From Chloroflexota bacterium (GTDB lineage: Bacteria > Chloroflexota > Dehalococcoidia > Lucifugimonadales > UBA1127), in contig JAPONS010000048.1 in the NCBI GenBank assembly GCA_026713825.1, forward strand, positions 1-63,943: a stretch of 63,943 bases of DNA, in the 5' to 3' direction. Under the pieces are notes generated by a model that had not been told where the DNA came from, did no database searches, and saw nothing but the letters and a program-made list of their open reading frames with translations. Shown piece by piece: positions 41,262 through 49,592 of the stretch. The number at the start of each line of letters is the position of its first letter. Positions within the stretch are counted from its first letter, which is position 1. The position numbers were made by a program, and so were the translations under genes.

Positions 41262-41702
41262 ATGGATGAACTGGACCGCAAGATCATCCAGATCCTTCAG
41301 GAGAACGGCCGGGCCAGCAACGCCCGCATCGCCCGTGATGTCGGCGTGAGTGAGGGCACCGTCCGCAGGCGCCTCCAGTCGCTGCTCCAGGAGGGCATCA
41401 TCAAGGTCGTCGCTCTGCCCGACCCCGAGGTCCTCGGGTACAACACTGAGGCGCTGGTTGGCATCCAGGTTGACCCGGACAAGATCGACGAGGTCGCCCG
41501 CCAGCTTGCGGCGCTGCGGGAGAGCTCCTGGGTCTCCGTCACCACCGGCTCATTCGACATCTTCTGCTGGGTGACCCTCCCCTCTTCCGAGGATCTCGGC
41601 AACTTCCTCAAGTCGGAGGTCGGCACCATCTCAGGCGTGCGGCGCACAGAGACCTTCGTCAACTTGACGGTCCTCAAGCGCAACTACGGAATCAGTCTCT
41701 AG
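41262..41702 (+). CDS. Lrp/AsnC-family transcriptional regulator
   Basis: 146 residues. The N-terminal helix-turn-helix is MDELDRKIIQILQENGRASNARIARDVGVSEGTVRRRL and the C-terminal RAM domain (residues 65-146) contains GIQVDPDKIDEVARQLAA and TGSFDIFCWVTLPS. Such proteins sense amino acids or related ligands as dimers/octamers. The target is unknown; two direct repeats upstream suggest autoregulation. It lies just ahead of the two ferredoxin genes. Confidence 0.9.
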   Translation: MDELDRKIIQILQENGRASNARIARDVGVSEGTVRRRLQSLLQEGIIKVVALPDPEVLGYNTEALVGIQVDPDKIDEVARQLAALRESSWVSVTTGSFDIFCWVTLPSSEDLGNFLKSEVGTISGVRRTETFVNLTVLKRNYGISL

Positions 41703-41731
41703 TCGCCCTACTCCCGTTTACGAAATGCGTG

Positions 41732-41740
41732 TGGTACAAT
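41732..41740 (+). promoter_or_regulatory. Extended -10 promoter of the first ferredoxin gene
   Basis: TGGTACAAT (TGnTACAAT) 65 bases ahead of ATG 41805; a small hairpin CGCCGA/TCGGCG follows in the leader. Confidence 0.5.
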
Positions 41741-41804
41741 CGCCGATGTTTCGGCGCATGAGTGCGTCTTCAATACATTCCCAAATAGAGGAGGCTCGCC
41801 CGCG

Positions 41805-42104
41805 ATGACTCACGTTATTGTCACTCCGTGCATCGGGTTGAAGGAAGGCAGTTGCATCGACGTCTGCCCCGTGGACTGCATTTACACCACGGACGATGAC
41901 GACCAGATGTTCATCGCCCCGGACGAGTGCATAGACTGCGGCGCCTGTGTCCCCGCCTGCCCGGTCAACGCCATCTTCCTCGAGGACCGCATTCCCGCCG
42001 ACCAGAAGGAGTTCCTCGAGCTCAACGCCGCCTACTTTGAGGGCAAGGACATGGCCTTCCTCAAGCAGGCCACCAAGACGGCGAAGAGGAACATCGGAGG
42101 GTAG
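41805..42104 (+). CDS. 7Fe-type ferredoxin
   Basis: 99 residues. Cysteine pattern PCIGLKEGSCIDVCP (Cx7Cx3CP, 3Fe-4S type, with CPVDCI downstream) and CIDCGACVPACP (Cx2Cx2Cx3CP, 4Fe-4S). This is the FdxA-like layout with a C-terminal extension (residues 60-99). It would shuttle electrons at low potential, for example to the sulfite reductase or KorAB encoded here. A near copy follows 105 bases later. Confidence 0.9.
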   Translation: MTHVIVTPCIGLKEGSCIDVCPVDCIYTTDDDDQMFIAPDECIDCGACVPACPVNAIFLEDRIPADQKEFLELNAAYFEGKDMAFLKQATKTAKRNIGG

Positions 42105-42123
42105 GCGAGGCGCATTCGCGCTG

Positions 42124-42132
42124 TGCTATACT
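42124..42132 (+). promoter_or_regulatory. Extended -10 promoter of the second ferredoxin gene
   Basis: TGCTATACT (TGnTATACT), 78 bases ahead of ATG 42210. This lets the second ferredoxin be made independently of the first. Confidence 0.5.
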
Positions 42133-42209
42133 CGATATGCGCATTGGCGGCTGAGGCGTAGCCGCTCGGCGCCCAATTGACAGAGAGCCGAAAGGGGGAT
42201 TCCCAACTC

Positions 42210-42512
42210 ATGACCTACATCATCGTTTCACCGTGTGTCGGCGTGAAGGACGGCGCCTGCATTGATGTCTGCCCGGTCGACTGCATCTACACCACCGCAG
42301 ACGACAATCAGATGTACATCGCCCCCGACGAGTGCATCGACTGCGCGGCCTGCGAGCCCGTCTGCCCCGTCACCGCCATCTTCGCCGAGGACCAGGTCCC
42401 CGCGGAAGAGGAGTCCTTCATCCAGATCAACTATGACTACTTTGAGGGCAAGGACATGGACGCCCTCAGGGTCGCCACCCAGGAAGCCCCACGCAACATC
42501 GGCGAGGGTTAG
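42210..42512 (+). CDS. 7Fe-type ferredoxin (tandem paralogue)
   Basis: 100 residues from ATG 42210; an in-frame start at 42177 is less likely. It has the same layout as its neighbour: PCVGVKDGACIDVCPVDCI and CIDCAACEPVCP, then an acidic C-terminus (ending APRNIGEG). The tail is the most variable part. Duplication followed by separate promoters suggests different partners or conditions. A strong terminator follows. Confidence 0.9.
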   Translation: MTYIIVSPCVGVKDGACIDVCPVDCIYTTADDNQMYIAPDECIDCAACEPVCPVTAIFAEDQVPAEEESFIQINYDYFEGKDMDALRVATQEAPRNIGEG

Positions 42513-42538
42513 ACCCCCGGCGCATCCCTCCGAACATG

Positions 42539-42570
42539 AGAAGCCCCGCCTGATTAAGGGCGGGGCTTCT
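42539..42570. terminator. Bidirectional terminator between ferredoxin and aconitase
   Basis: A perfect 12-base-pair stem AGAAGCCCCGCC/GGCGGGGCTTCT with an 8-base loop between convergent genes. Confidence 0.8.
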
Positions 42571-42593
42571 GTCGTGCTTGGTCTTTGAGTCGG

Positions 42594-45293
42594 CTACCCC
42601 TCGCGCAGCAGCCGCCGCAGCACGGTGTGCAGCACCCCGCCTTGCTTGTAGTAGTCAATCTCGACCTGGTTGTCGATGCGCAGCGTCGAGTCGAACGCGA
42701 GCAGGGTGCCGTCGTCGCGGACGGCCTGCACCTGCACCGTCTGCCCCGGCGTCAGCCCCTCCGAGATGCCGATGACCTCGAAGGTCTCCCGCCCCGTCAG
42801 CCCGAGGCTCTCCGCGCTCTCGCCCGGCTTGAACTGTAGCGGCATGACGCCCATGCCCACGAGGTTGTTCCGGTGGATGCGCTCGTAGCTCTCCGCCACC
42901 ACCGCGTACACGCCCAGCAGGTTCGGTCCCTTCGCCGCCCAGTCGCGAGAGCTGCCCGAGCCATACTCCTTGCCCGCGATGATCATCGTCGGCGTCCCAC
43001 TCTCGATGTACTTTTGGGAAGCCTCAAAGATGCTCGTCTCCTCGTCGTTCGGCAGGAAAACCGACCAATCGCCCTCCTTCTCGGGCGTCAGCCGGTTGCG
43101 AAGCCGGATGTTGCCGAAGGTGCCCCGCACCATCCCCTCGTGGTTGCCGCGTCGTGAGCCGTAGATGTTGAAGTCAACTGGCTCCACGCCCTTCTCCAGC
43201 AGGTACCGCCCCGCCGGCCGGTCGACGGGGATCGCCCCCGCCGGCGAGATGTGGTCCGTCGTGATGGAATCGCCCAGCATCGCCAGCACCCGCGCTCCGA
43301 GGATGTCCGTCGGCTCGTCCACGTCCATCTTGAGGTCCAGGAAGTACGGAGCCTCCCGGATGTAGGTCGAGTTCAGGTCCCAGTCGAACAGGTCACCCGT
43401 CGGCGCCGGGACCGCCTTCCACGCGTCCGAGCCCTCGGTGACCGTGCTGTACCGCGACCGGAACATCTCCGGGTTCAGCGACTGTGCGATGGTGTCCTGG
43501 ATCTCGCTCTGCGACGGCCAGATGTCGCGAAGGAACACTGGCTGCCCACCCTCATCCTCACCGAGTGGCTCTGTCGACAGGTCGAGGTCCACCGTCCCCG
43601 CGATGGCGTAGGCCACCACCAGCATCGGCGAGGCGAGGTAGTTTGCCTTCACCAGCGGGTGAATGCGCCCCTCGAAGTTGCGGTTGCCGCTGAGCACGGA
43701 CACGGCCACAAGGTCGTTGTCCTCCGTCGCGGTCGCCACCGGCATCGGCATCGGCCCGCTGTTGCCGATGCACGTCGTGCACCCGTACCCGACGGTGTGG
43801 AACCCCAGCGCCTCCAGCGACGGCGTCAGCCCTGCGGTTGCCAGGTAGTCGGTCACCACCTGCGACCCGGGCGCCAGGCTCGTCTTGACCCACGGCTTCG
43901 ACGACAGCCCCTTCTCGACGGCTTTCTTGGCCAGCAGTCCCGCGCCGATGATCACCGACGGGTTGGAAGTGTTTGTGCAGCTGGTAATCGCCGCGATGAC
44001 CACCGCCCCGTGCCCAATCTTGTGAGTCTCGCCCTCGATCTCCGCGTCCGCCGTGAGCGGGATGTTGCCGTTCGCCCCCGCCGTCTGGTCCGGGAAGGTG
44101 CTGCGGAAGCTCCGCTTCATCTCGCCGAGCGCCACCCGGTCGTGCGGCCTCCGCGGCCCGGACAGGCTTGACTCCACGTCGCCAAGGTCCAGTTGCAGCA
44201 CGTCCGTGTACTCCGGGTCCGGCGAATCGTCCGTGCGAAAGAGCCCCTGCGCCTTCGCGTACGCCTCGACCAGCGCCACCTGTGCCTCTTCCCTGCCCGT
44301 GCCCCGCAGGTAGTCGAGCGTGACGGAGTCGATGGGGAAGTACCCGCACGTCGCCCCGTATTCCGGCGACATGTTCGCTACCGTAGCCCTGTCGGCCAGC
44401 GGGATGTTCGACAGTCCGGGTCCGAAGAACTCCACAAACTTCTCCACAACGCCCCGCGCCCGCAGCATCTGCGTCAGCGTCAGCACCATGTCTGTGGTCG
44501 TCACGCCCTCGCGCAGCGTGCCGTTCAGCTTGACCCCGATGACCTCCGGCACCTGCATGTAGTAAGGCTGCCCCAGCAGCACGGCCTCCGCCTCGATGCC
44601 CCCGACGCCCCAGCCCAGCACGCCCAGCCCGTTGACCATCGTCGTGTGCGAGTCCGTGCCGATGACCGTGTCCGGGAAGATGGTCAGTCCGTCGGACGTC
44701 TCTCGTGCCGTTACAACGTCCGCCAGGTACTCCAGGTTCACCTGGTGCACGATGCCCGCGCCCGGCGGCACCAGCCGGAAGTTCTTGAATGCGTTCTGCG
44801 CCCACCGAAGGAAGCTGTACCGCTCCATATTGCGCTCGTACTCGCGCTCCACGTTCCGCTGCAGCGCCACCTGCGACCCGAAGAAGTCGATCTGCACCGA
44901 GTGGTCGATGACCAGGTCGCATGGGATGAGCGGGTTGATCTTCTGCGGGTCGCCGCCCAGCCGCGCCATCGCGTTCCGCATCGCCGCCAGGTCGACGAGC
45001 GCCGGGATGCCGGTCAGGTCCTGCATCAGCACCCGCGCCAACATGAAGGGGAAGGTGCGGTCCGGCTGCTGGCTTGGTTTCCAGCTCGCCACCGCCGCGA
45101 TGTCCTCTTCCTCCACCAGGTACCCGTCCACGCTCCGAAGCGCGTTCTCCAGCAGGATGCGAATGGTGTAGGGCAGCCGGTCAAGGTTGGTCAGGCCCTC
45201 CTTCTCCAGGTGCGGCAGGCTGTAGTAGACCCGGTCGCCCTGCGGCGTGCTCAACGTCGATCGGGCGCCAACGTGATAGCTCTGGCTGGTCAT
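42594..45293 (-). CDS. acnA: Aconitate hydratase A
   Basis: 899 residues from ATG 45293 (AAGAGGAG upstream), the size of AcnA/IRP1-type enzymes. The first [4Fe-4S] cysteine region is SCTNTSNPSVIIGAGLLAKKA with GCTTCIGNSGP later, and the C-terminal swivel domain has GSSRDWAAKGPNLLGVYAVVAESYERIHRNNLVGMG. It converts citrate to isocitrate in the TCA cycle. Convergent with the ferredoxins. Confidence 0.97.
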   Translation of the reverse strand: MTSQSYHVGARSTLSTPQGDRVYYSLPHLEKEGLTNLDRLPYTIRILLENALRSVDGYLVEEEDIAAVASWKPSQQPDRTFPFMLARVLMQDLTGIPALVDLAAMRNAMARLGGDPQKINPLIPCDLVIDHSVQIDFFGSQVALQRNVEREYERNMERYSFLRWAQNAFKNFRLVPPGAGIVHQVNLEYLADVVTARETSDGLTIFPDTVIGTDSHTTMVNGLGVLGWGVGGIEAEAVLLGQPYYMQVPEVIGVKLNGTLREGVTTTDMVLTLTQMLRARGVVEKFVEFFGPGLSNIPLADRATVANMSPEYGATCGYFPIDSVTLDYLRGTGREEAQVALVEAYAKAQGLFRTDDSPDPEYTDVLQLDLGDVESSLSGPRRPHDRVALGEMKRSFRSTFPDQTAGANGNIPLTADAEIEGETHKIGHGAVVIAAITSCTNTSNPSVIIGAGLLAKKAVEKGLSSKPWVKTSLAPGSQVVTDYLATAGLTPSLEALGFHTVGYGCTTCIGNSGPMPMPVATATEDNDLVAVSVLSGNRNFEGRIHPLVKANYLASPMLVVAYAIAGTVDLDLSTEPLGEDEGGQPVFLRDIWPSQSEIQDTIAQSLNPEMFRSRYSTVTEGSDAWKAVPAPTGDLFDWDLNSTYIREAPYFLDLKMDVDEPTDILGARVLAMLGDSITTDHISPAGAIPVDRPAGRYLLEKGVEPVDFNIYGSRRGNHEGMVRGTFGNIRLRNRLTPEKEGDWSVFLPNDEETSIFEASQKYIESGTPTMIIAGKEYGSGSSRDWAAKGPNLLGVYAVVAESYERIHRNNLVGMGVMPLQFKPGESAESLGLTGRETFEVIGISEGLTPGQTVQVQAVRDDGTLLAFDSTLRIDNQVEIDYYKQGGVLHTVLRRLLREG

Positions 45294-45332
45294 GGGGACA
45301 TTCTCCTCTTGCGGGGTAATTTGGACACCTGC

Positions 45333-45341
45333 ACTATACCA
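45333..45341 (-). promoter_or_regulatory. Extended -10 promoter of acnA
   Basis: Minus strand TGGTATAGT (TGnTATAGT) about 40 bases ahead of the start codon. Confidence 0.5.
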
Positions 45342-45385
45342 CACGCAGAAGCCGCCCCGGTGCCCTCCCAACCCGCTGTGCTACC

Positions 45386-46207
45386 ATGCCCGTACCTGCT
45401 CCGAGGAAGCGAATCGTGCGGCGGCGACAGTTCGTGCCCCATATCCTCCTCGCCATCGCGATGGCCCTCGCCGTCGCGGCGACGGCATGCGCCGACGAGG
45501 AGCGCCCCCCGATAACCGTCTTCGCTGCCGCCAGCCTCGCCGATGCCCTCCAGCCCCTCGGCGACACGTTTGCCGCCGAGCACGGAGTCGAGGTCCGCTT
45601 CAGCTTCGGCGGCTCCACCACGCTGGCCCAACAGCTCGTCCGCGGCGCGCCCGCCGACCTCTTCATCTCCGCCGGCGAGCTCCCCATGGACCACGTCGAG
45701 TCCGCCCGCCTCCTGGCGTCCGGCAGCCGCGTCGACCTGCTCGGCAACGCCCTCGCGCTCGTCGGCCCGGTCGATGGCGCCGCAACCATCGTCACCCCCG
45801 AGGACCTCCTCGGCGACGACGTGCGCCGCATCGCGATGGCCGACCCTGCGCTGGCCCCCGCCGGTGTCTACACCCAGGAGGCGCTCGAGACCCTGGGGCT
45901 GTGGGACTCGATTCAGCCGAAGCTTATCTATGGCCCGGACGTCCGCACCGCCCTGCAGTACGCCGCCACCGCCGCCGTCGACGCAGCCATCGTCTACGCA
46001 TCCGACGCCTCCAACGCCGAGGGCGTCCGCGATCTGTGGCGCTTCCCTGCCGGGAGCCACGTCCCGGTGACCTACCCCGCGGCAGTCCTCGCCGAGAGTG
46101 GCAACCGCGACGGTGCCGCCACCTTCCTGGCCTTCCTGGGCATTGAGGAGTCGCTGGCCGTCTTCCGCGCCCACGGCTTCACCACGCCCCGGTCTCCCGC
46201 CCCGTAA
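45386..46207 (+). CDS. modA: Molybdate ABC transporter, substrate-binding lipoprotein
   Basis: 273 residues. Basic start, then a hydrophobic signal (HILLAIAMALAVAATAC) with a lipobox Cys near residue 36. Mature part begins PPITVFAAASLADAL, the ModA signature; FSFGGSTTLAQQLVRGAPADLFISA holds the ligand-binding Ser/Gly loop, and PAGVYTQEALETLGLW is also conserved. It captures molybdate or tungstate outside the membrane. First gene of modABC. Confidence 0.93.
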   Translation: MPVPAPRKRIVRRRQFVPHILLAIAMALAVAATACADEERPPITVFAAASLADALQPLGDTFAAEHGVEVRFSFGGSTTLAQQLVRGAPADLFISAGELPMDHVESARLLASGSRVDLLGNALALVGPVDGAATIVTPEDLLGDDVRRIAMADPALAPAGVYTQEALETLGLWDSIQPKLIYGPDVRTALQYAATAAVDAAIVYASDASNAEGVRDLWRFPAGSHVPVTYPAAVLAESGNRDGAATFLAFLGIEESLAVFRAHGFTTPRSPAP

Positions 46208-46252
46208 ACACCCGCTGCGCCTTGGCACGCTCGCCCGCACCCGCTACCATTT

Positions 46253-46951
46253 GTGCATCCCATTGCGAAAGGGTATCCCGTATTGCCAACGCCTGAAGAG
46301 TATTCCGTCCTCTTCCTCTCGCTCCGCGTTGCGCTCGTCGGCACGCTCCTCGGGCTGCCCATCGGCCTCGCGGTGGCATGGGCCCTCGCGAAGACCTCCA
46401 TGCGCGGCAAGGTGCTCCTGGACACCCTCGTCTCCTTCCCGCTGGTGCTGCCCCCCGTCGTCACCGGCTACGCGCTCCTTCTCCTTCTCGGCCGCAGCGG
46501 CCCCCTCGCCGGGCTGCAGCAGAGCCTCGACGTCGAGCTCCTCTTCACCTGGTTCGCCGCCGCGATGGCCGCCGGCCTCGTCGCCCTGCCCCTCATGGTG
46601 CGCTCGATGGAGGTCGCCATGGCCGGCGTCGACACCCGCATCGAGATGGCCGCCCGCCCCCTCGGCGCGAGCCGCTGGAAGGTCTTCACCGGCGTCACCG
46701 TCCCCCTCGCCTTCCGTGGCATCGCCGCCGGCACGCTCCTCGCCTTCGCCCGCGGCCTCGGCGAGTTCGGCGCGACGATCATCGTCGCGGGCAACATCCC
46801 CGGTTCCACCCAGACCCTCCCCCTCGCCATCTACACCAACCTGCAGACCGGCAACGATGACGCGGCCGTGCGCTTCATCGTCTTCTCCCTCGTGCTGGCG
46901 CTGGCCGCATTGCTCGTGCACCGGTGGCTGATCAAGAAGGCGGTGGCGTAG
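46253..46951 (+). CDS. modB: Molybdate ABC transporter, permease
   Basis: 232 residues from GTG 46253; TTG 46282 is out of frame, and an alternative start near residue 11 is possible. Five or six membrane segments and the ABC-permease EAA loop ARPLGASRWKVFTGVTVPLAFRGIAAG, which contacts ModC. GEFGATIIVAGNIPGSTQTLPLAIY is typical of ModB. It follows modA by 45 bases and modC follows after 2 bases. Confidence 0.92.
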   Translation: MHPIAKGYPVLPTPEEYSVLFLSLRVALVGTLLGLPIGLAVAWALAKTSMRGKVLLDTLVSFPLVLPPVVTGYALLLLLGRSGPLAGLQQSLDVELLFTWFAAAMAAGLVALPLMVRSMEVAMAGVDTRIEMAARPLGASRWKVFTGVTVPLAFRGIAAGTLLAFARGLGEFGATIIVAGNIPGSTQTLPLAIYTNLQTGNDDAAVRFIVFSLVLALAALLVHRWLIKKAVA

Positions 46952-46953
46952 TC

Positions 46954-48045
46954 ATGGGCGAGCCATACCTTGAGCTGCACTTTCGCAAGAGCTATCCGGG
47001 CTTCAATTTGGAGCTCGACGCCTCGTTCACCGCGGGCATCACCGCCGTATTCGGCCCCTCCGGCAGCGGCAAGAGCACGACGCTCAACTGCATCGCGGGC
47101 ACGGCCCGCCCCGACTCCGGCGTGCTGCAACTCTGGGACCGCACCCTCTTCTCCAACGAGAACCGTTTCCTGTCCGTCAACCGCCCGCCGGAGAAGCGCC
47201 GAGTGGGCTACGTGCACCAGGACGGCCTCCTCTTCCCCCACCTGCGAGTGCGGGAGAACATCCTATTCGGCTACAACCACACGCCCAAGCAGCGCCGCTA
47301 CTTGCAGCCCAACGACCTCGTGCGGATCCTCGAGGTCGAGCCCCTCCTGCACCGCATGCCCGCCACCCTCTCAGGCGGCGAGCGCCAGCGCGTCGCCCTC
47401 GCCCGCGCCCTCGCCGCCTCCCCCGAGGTGCTTCTGCTCGACGAGCCCCTCGCCTCCCTCGACCTGCCGTCGCGAGGCCGCATCCTCCGCCGCCTGCGTG
47501 CCGTCCACAAGGAGACGGGCATCCCGATGGTCTACGTCTCCCACGCCCTCTCGGAGGTTACTGCAATCGCAGAGCAAGCCCTCGTGCTCGACAAGGGCCG
47601 GCAAGTCGCGCTGGATTCGCCACGGAAAGTGTTGCATGAGACGCCGGTGTTGCCCCTGCTGGAGCCCGCGCACATGGAGACGCTGCTGGAGGGGCGTGTG
47701 GTTGGCCATCACCCGGACAGCGGCCTGACGGAGGCGGCCTTCGCCGGCTTCACCCTCTGGCTGCCCGCCGTCGACCGCCAGGAGGGCGAGGAGATCGCCG
47801 TGTCCGTGCCCGCTTCCGACGTCCTCGTCGCCGCCGAGCCGCCCCACGGCCTCAGTGCCCGCAACGTCCTCCGCGCGACGGTCTCCGCGATCGATAGGGT
47901 GGGTGACAGCGTCCTCGTCTCGGCGGACGCGGGCGCGACGGTCCTCGCGGCCCTCTCGCCGGAAGCGGCATCGTCCCTGGAGCTGCGACCGGGCGCGGAG
48001 GTGATCCTCGTCCTCAAGTCCACCAGCATCATCGTGCTGGGTTAA
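46954..48045 (+). CDS. modC: Molybdate ABC transporter, ATP-binding protein
   Basis: 363 residues from ATG 46954. Walker A GPSGSGKSTTLN, signature LSGGERQRVALARAL, Walker B VLLLDEPLASLD, switch His in VYVSHALSEV. The C-terminal part (residues about 290-363) is a TOBE domain (LSARNVLRATVSAIDRV ... LVLKSTSIIVLG), which in ModC can bind molybdate and slow transport. Confidence 0.95.
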   Translation: MGEPYLELHFRKSYPGFNLELDASFTAGITAVFGPSGSGKSTTLNCIAGTARPDSGVLQLWDRTLFSNENRFLSVNRPPEKRRVGYVHQDGLLFPHLRVRENILFGYNHTPKQRRYLQPNDLVRILEVEPLLHRMPATLSGGERQRVALARALAASPEVLLLDEPLASLDLPSRGRILRRLRAVHKETGIPMVYVSHALSEVTAIAEQALVLDKGRQVALDSPRKVLHETPVLPLLEPAHMETLLEGRVVGHHPDSGLTEAAFAGFTLWLPAVDRQEGEEIAVSVPASDVLVAAEPPHGLSARNVLRATVSAIDRVGDSVLVSADAGATVLAALSPEAASSLELRPGAEVILVLKSTSIIVLG

Positions 48046-48359
48046 AGGCCCCCTTGACACCCAACCCCTCATACCGGCGAATGCCGGTATCCAGAGGGGG
48101 GCGGGGCGGGAGTCCGTAGGGGCGATTCGTGAATTGCCCGCCTACGTGTGAATAGCTTGAGTCCCTCGCTGACACTTCTAATACCCCGGTGCGCCTCCCG
48201 GCGACGCCCTCCATCGCTACCGTCATTCCCGCGACTGCTACCGTCATCCCGCGAAGGCGGGAATCCAGAAAGCTCGCCGCAAGTCACGCTCGCGATTGAA
48301 ATAGCCTGATAGCCAGAAGGCTGCTGCTGGCGTGAACGCTCTCCCGCAGCAGCTAACCC
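48046..48359. repeat. Intergenic repeats after modC
   Basis: About 314 bases without a supported gene. It contains the palindromes ATACCGGCGAATGCCGGTAT (48071-48090) and ATCCCGCGAAGGCGGGAAT (48246-48264), and at 48186-48214 a near copy (about 3 mismatches in 29) of the 3' end of the small membrane-protein gene at 48360. Confidence 0.7.
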
Positions 48360-48569
48360 CTACCCCCCGGTGCGCCTCCCTGCGACGCCCTCGATGAAGA
48401 AGTACACCGTCAACCCGAAGCCCAACATCAACAGCCCAAGACCGCCCATGATGTAGATGATCCCTGGACGCCCTTCGGCAATGAGCGCGATCAGCACACC
48501 CAGCCCAAACAGCGTCGCCCCAACTGACATAAGGGCCCGCGGAGCGTGCTTCAGCATGTCCGGCTGCAT
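48360..48569 (-). CDS. Small two-segment membrane protein (69 aa)
   Basis: 69 residues from ATG 48569. Two hydrophobic segments: LMSVGATLFGLGVLIALIAE and IIYIMGGLGLLMLGFGLTVYFFI, with a short loop (GRPG) and a basic end (GRRTGG). The start codon overlaps the stop of the HemQ-like gene (TAATG), so it is translated from the same message. It could be a membrane partner of the heme enzyme; no family recognised. Confidence 0.65.
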   Translation of the reverse strand: MQPDMLKHAPRALMSVGATLFGLGVLIALIAEGRPGIIYIMGGLGLLMLGFGLTVYFFIEGVAGRRTGG

Positions 48570-49279
48570 TACCCGATTCCTCTCAGGATGTCGTCCAGCC
48601 CCCGCGCGATGCAGGTGAAGATCGGCGTGTCGCGCTCCGTGTACGGCCGAGCCTCCGCCTCCCGCAGCTCCATCAGCAGGTCCAGAAACTCGTCGATGTT
48701 GGACACGTCGAACGCCACAATATGCTCCTGGTCGTCGATGCCGAAGGAGTAGGTGGTGTTGTTGCGCACCCCCGGGTACTTGTGCCCGATGGTGAAGTGC
48801 TGGTTCATCATCTCCTGCCGCCGCTCCAGCGGAAGCTGGTACCAGTCCGCAATCTTCACGAAGGGATAGACGACCAGGTACGGGTGGTCGGCGCTCTGCG
48901 GCCGCACCACCTTGGACCGCCCCTCCTGCCCCGCGTGCACGTGGTCGTCCACATACGGCGACGGCCGCGTCAGCGAGAGGTACGAGTACGCCGTCCGCAG
49001 GTACTTGCCGAGCCCCGTGCCGTTCACCGCCGCCGCGAATTCCTGCATCCCGTCCAGCGTCCATCCCAGCAGCCACAGCAGGAAGTCGGTGTCCCCGCGC
49101 AGCCCGACCAGCGAGTACGTCCGCACCTCGATGCGGTCGGAGAACTCGCCCACCATGGCGGCAAACTCCCGCCGGTGGTCATCCCGCTCGGTCTCGGGCA
49201 GGCGGCGCCACGCCGGGTCCACCTGGTAGAAGTTGTACTTCACCACCTGCCGCCGCATCACGGGCTGTGCCTCGGTCAT
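48569..49279 (-). CDS. hemQ: Chlorite dismutase-family heme protein, HemQ-like
   Basis: 236 residues from ATG 49279 (CGGAGGACGG upstream). It has the family's stretches VKYNFYQVDPAWRRL, RTYSLVGLRGDTDFLLWLLG, YPFVKIADWYQLPLERRQEMMNQHFTIGHKYPGVRNNTTYSFGIDDQEHIVAFD and the end. The His in HFTIGHKYPG region fits the proximal ligand. In Gram-positive-type pathways HemQ converts coproheme to heme b; chlorite dismutases share the fold. The distal residue that separates the two is not certain from this read, so the symbol is tentative. Confidence 0.78.
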   Translation of the reverse strand: MTEAQPVMRRQVVKYNFYQVDPAWRRLPETERDDHRREFAAMVGEFSDRIEVRTYSLVGLRGDTDFLLWLLGWTLDGMQEFAAAVNGTGLGKYLRTAYSYLSLTRPSPYVDDHVHAGQEGRSKVVRPQSADHPYLVVYPFVKIADWYQLPLERRQEMMNQHFTIGHKYPGVRNNTTYSFGIDDQEHIVAFDVSNIDEFLDLLMELREAEARPYTERDTPIFTCIARGLDDILRGIG

Positions 49280-49307
49280 GCCGTCCTCCGGGCAGAATTC
49301 AGCCACC

Positions 49308-49313
49308 ATTATA
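49308..49313 (-). promoter_or_regulatory. -10 element of the HemQ-like gene
   Basis: TATAAT on the minus strand, about 29 bases ahead of ATG 49279; no consensus -35. Confidence 0.4.
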
Positions 49314-49424
49314 GTCGTACGCGGCAACCAAGCGGCATCTTCCGCTTCGATTGGCCGCGCGATGCTCGAACATTACATAATTTCTGCACATACAACCCCA
49401 AACCGCGCCCAGATAGCCCGTCGC

Positions 49425-49453
49425 TTGACACGTTAGCTACGGAACCCTAGACT
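49425..49453 (+). promoter_or_regulatory. Sigma70-type promoter of the cysteine leader/sulfite reductase unit
   Basis: TTGACA (49425-49430), exactly 17 bases, TAGACT (49448-49453). Transcription should start near 49460, only about 3 bases before the leader ORF. Confidence 0.8.
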
Positions 49454-49462
49454 AACGGCACT

Positions 49463-49513
49463 ATGGTGACCGTATTAGTCAACAACTGTTGCTGTCGACT
49501 GCACACGGGGTAA
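49463..49513 (+). CDS. Poly-cysteine leader peptide MVTVLVNNCCCRLHTG (16 aa)
   Basis: 17 codons including TAA. Codons 9-11 are TGT TGC TGT, three consecutive cysteines. The ATG is about 3 bases after the predicted transcription start, so the ORF is nearly leaderless. A stem able to form across it and an intrinsic terminator follow, then the sulfite reductase gene. By analogy with poly-cysteine leaderless short ORFs reported ahead of sulfur-assimilation operons in mycobacteria, ribosome stalling on Cys codons at low Cys-tRNA would prevent termination. That the ORF is translated is inferred. Confidence 0.75.
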   Translation: MVTVLVNNCCCRLHTG

Positions 49514-49572
49514 GCCGAAACACAATTCCGGTGCAGCCCCGCTCGCCGATGAACTGAGCGGGGTTTTGTTTT
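49499..49572 (+). promoter_or_regulatory. Transcription attenuator ahead of sulfite reductase
   Basis: Terminator: CCCCGCTC (49537-49544) with GAGCGGGG (49556-49563), followed by TTTTGTTTT (49564-49572). Competing stems: CTGCAC-A-CGG (49499-49508) with CCGGTGCAG (49528-49536), and CGGGG (49506-49510) with CCCCG (49537-49541), which would block the terminator's left arm. A ribosome held at the Cys codons leaves CGGGG free; one that runs to the TAA at 49513 covers it. Mechanism inferred from base pairing. Confidence 0.75.
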
Positions 49573-49592
49573 GGAAGTCAAAAGGAGGGCCC

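Noticed and set aside
49440-49572. Possible cobalamin riboswitch (AATTCCGGTGCAGCCCCGC resembles part of its core)
   Set aside because: The B12 box and the rest of the conserved core are missing, the leader is too short, and the Cys-codon ORF with a terminator explains the layout better.
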